Part shown: in pieces, positions 61,860 through 64,000 of the stretch | Layout of the letters: the number at the start of each line of letters is the position of its first letter | Position numbering within the stretch: the first letter of the stretch is position 1 | Assembly: GCF_024139115.2 (NCBI RefSeq) | Contig: NC_085140.1 | Span: 231,138,371 to 231,202,370, forward strand | Reading direction: 5' to 3' | Origin: Armigeres subalbatus | Lineage: Eukaryota > Arthropoda > Insecta > Diptera > Culicidae | DNA length: 64,000 nt | The notes under the pieces: model-generated | Seen by the model: the letters and a program-made list of their open reading frames with translations, nothing else | Told to the model about the DNA's origin: nothing | Database searches by the model: none | Translations under genes and position numbers: made by a program

Positions 61860-62830
61860 ATTCCTATTCAGTTTACTTTCATGGTCTTGATATCTGTGTC
61901 CTATTAGGTTTCTATTATTTCAGCATTAAATAGTACAAGATGAACTTAAATAAAATTTTGTAAATTTATCTAGCAATACAGTTTACATAAATATTTGAGG
62001 TATTTTAACTAAATTGGCGAAATTATACTAAACGTCACTTTGTCTTTCATTCGAACTGAAATCTCTCAAAGTCATTTTTCGGCACAGATATGGTGGCACA
62101 AGTTTTGTTGAAAATCTTAAAAAAATATAAACATAGAACATCTGGCTTGGCTAACATTTAGCTGTTTTTTATTGAAATGCCGAATTTTGGTGATTACAAT
62201 TTCTTAACATAAAGAATTGTGGTTTATTAACTAAGAACATTCGGCAATCAGTTCGTACGCTTCTTAGCCTTCTTCTAATGAAAGAGTCCGCACATATCAG
62301 TTGGTTTGGTAGCAATAGTAACTCATTTCTTATTTTTAATATTTGATTATACCATATAAGCTATTGATTTCCATAATTTTCTATATATTTTCAATACACT
62401 TGCTAATATGTAAGTAGTTAATGTCATTTATGTGTTATGTTTGCATTAATTATAAAATGGAAGTCATGGCCTAAGCTTATTGGTCTATACTATACATCAC
62501 TTAATTACAGTATCTGCTCAATAATAGAGAATTTTGTCGTTTTTAGAGCACAGTTTATTCACTCCAACGGCTTTTGCACGTTTTTTTTTCTTTGCTAAGC
62601 AAAAATCATGAATTAATTAAACAAAACCTAACGGCAATGATGGGACTTACGATCCCAACAAAAATCTAAAAAAGAGAATCGAAACAGGCAACCACAACAA
62701 AAATCTTGTGAACAAAAGTGGAAGAACACTATTACTGTGAATAATACTGTAAGTTACTGTATGAATAACATGTGAAATGAAAACAAACGTCAAACCACCT
62801 AAAACAATGTCATTAATTTGTTATTCTAGC
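61860..62830. other. AT-rich DNA, no gene recognised
   Basis: May include 3' flanking or UTR sequence of the minus-strand ZSWIM-like gene. A minus-strand AATAAA lies near 62850 and ATTAAA at 62882-62887. Confidence 0.4.
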
Positions 62831-62917
62831 TATGTTTTTTTCAATTTTATTTTGCGTTAGCATCTTGTCTTTGCAACTATTTTTAATAGGTATTTTATAT
62901 AATGACACAGTAAAATT

Positions 62918-63139
<222 letters not shown>

Positions 63140-63246
63140 CTAAACATTTAAGCAGATATTAATTAGTGATTATAGATAAAAGTATTTTTTTCATCATATC
63201 AGAAAAAAATCCAAAGTGCGAAACAATATCGTTTCTGACTATGAGA

Positions 63247-63411
63247 GCATCCATAAATTACGTAACGCTAAGAGGGGGAAGGGGGGTTGCTCGGGGTGTA
63301 ACAATCCATACACAAAATTGAAATGATTCATACAAAAAGTGTGACATAGGGGGAGGGAGGGGGGTAGAAATGGCCAATTTTTGCGTTACGTAATTAATAG
63401 ATTTTCCCTAT
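63247..63411. mobile_element. MITE related to the ATTACGTAA family
   Basis: CATCCATAAATTACGTAACG near the left end, GCGTTACGTAATTAATAGAT at the right. G-rich interior as in 36081-36246 and 34715-34879. In the ZSWIM-like intron. Confidence 0.6.
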
Positions 63412-63444
63412 GGATCAATTTTCTTTCCCAACCTGAGTTATGGA

Positions 63445-63866
63445 ACGTACACACGGTCAAGCAGTTTGACCAACATTGACTCCGCCTCCACGAAAACGCT
63501 TCGGTTGCTGCTTTGTTTGAACGTGTGTGAAGTTGTTCGAACAACCATTTGACAGTTGGCGGCTCGGTTGGAAAAAAATTAAAACAATATCACACACGAA
63601 CGACCGAAGCGCCAACTTGAGCACCAACCTTTAAAAAATATATGGGGGTTTGTGCAACCTCACTACAAATGCAAATGTTCGGCGAACCTTGACTCCACCC
63701 CCGACAACTCAAACCAAAATCAAACCGTTTTATTTTTTTCCATCCGAGGCGCCAACTGTCAAATGGTTGTTCGAACAACTTCACACACGTTCGAACAAAG
63801 CAGCAACCGAAGCGTTTTCTTGGGGGTGAAGTCAATGTTCGTCAAACTGCTTGACTGGTGGGTACG
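63445..63866. mobile_element. Foldback element with arms of about 115 bp
   Basis: CGTACACACGGTCAAGCAGT, AACGCTTCGGTTGCTGCTTT, TTCGAACAACCATTTGACAG on the left, inverse at 63745-63866. A second overlapping inverted pair (GTTTGTGCAACCTCACTACA at 63648 and its inverse near 63885) shows a nested element; TTGCACAAACCC recurs near the window end. Confidence 0.7.
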
Positions 63867-64000
63867 CCGAACATGTTTGAGCATTTGTAGTGAGGTTGCA
63901 CAAACCCCCATATATTTTTTTTCGAATAAATTGATTGTTCGTGCCGCTGTTTGTAAAACTTGATGGATGGATCACAAGTTGCACAAACCCTCATATATTT

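Overview
This window is eukaryotic and almost certainly from a culicine mosquito, probably Aedes. The reasons are four conserved animal genes with GT-AG introns, an AT-rich background, and dense nested transposons typical of aedine genomes: RTE-like, Jockey-like and LOA-like LINEs, BEL/Pao and Ty3/gypsy LTR elements, and many MITEs with TA, TTAA, 3-bp or 7-8-bp target duplications. The species call is inference from sequence style; no search was run.

Genes. The left edge (1-599, +) holds the last visible exons of a PH+FYVE Phafin/rush-hour gene. RpL12 (+, CDS exons 36507-36543, 36734-36807, 42090-42476) is complete, with a 5.3-kb second intron full of repeats. Rpb5, the shared RNA polymerase subunit (-, 45209-45064 and 44931-44445), is complete and converges on RpL12. 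The right edge (-, 63104-62918) carries what looks like the terminal exon of a ZSWIM-family gene. Two weaker small genes are proposed: a 64-aa predicted secreted peptide (9386-9580) and a two-exon, 101-aa ORF (50162-50569) sealed inside a terminal-inverted-repeat element.

Mobile DNA by region. 2-6 kb: a Ty3/gypsy wreck hit by a MITE and an RTE fragment, next to a truncated Jockey-type LINE that itself holds a 104-bp-arm hairpin. 7-20 kb: MITEs and foldbacks, a 2.46-kb CAGGGTGTCGACT-ended element, and repeats carrying tRNA-like cores. 20.4-24.4 kb: a TA-type MITE containing a full-length RTE-like LINE containing a hAT-type MITE containing a tRNA-like sequence. 26.5-31.7 kb: a second, inverted RTE-like LINE split by a 1.9-kb CCCAAGTAACAAT-ended element. 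32-36 kb: three copies of one 250-bp repeat plus palindromic MITEs leading up to the RpL12 promoter. 45.4-51 kb: a mariner-type MITE split by 3.8 kb of other repeats, then a foldback split by the gene-bearing TIR element. 53.1-58.4 kb: a young BEL/Pao element with near-identical LTRs, a tRNA-Tyr-type primer site and an intact gag-protease ORF, but no reverse transcriptase or integrase.

The host genes are unrelated housekeeping or signalling genes with no operon-like logic. The most unusual material is the spliced ORF in a TIR element, cloverleaf tRNA-like sequences inside three separate repeat families, and the pol-less BEL element whose leader carries repeated splice-donor-like units.
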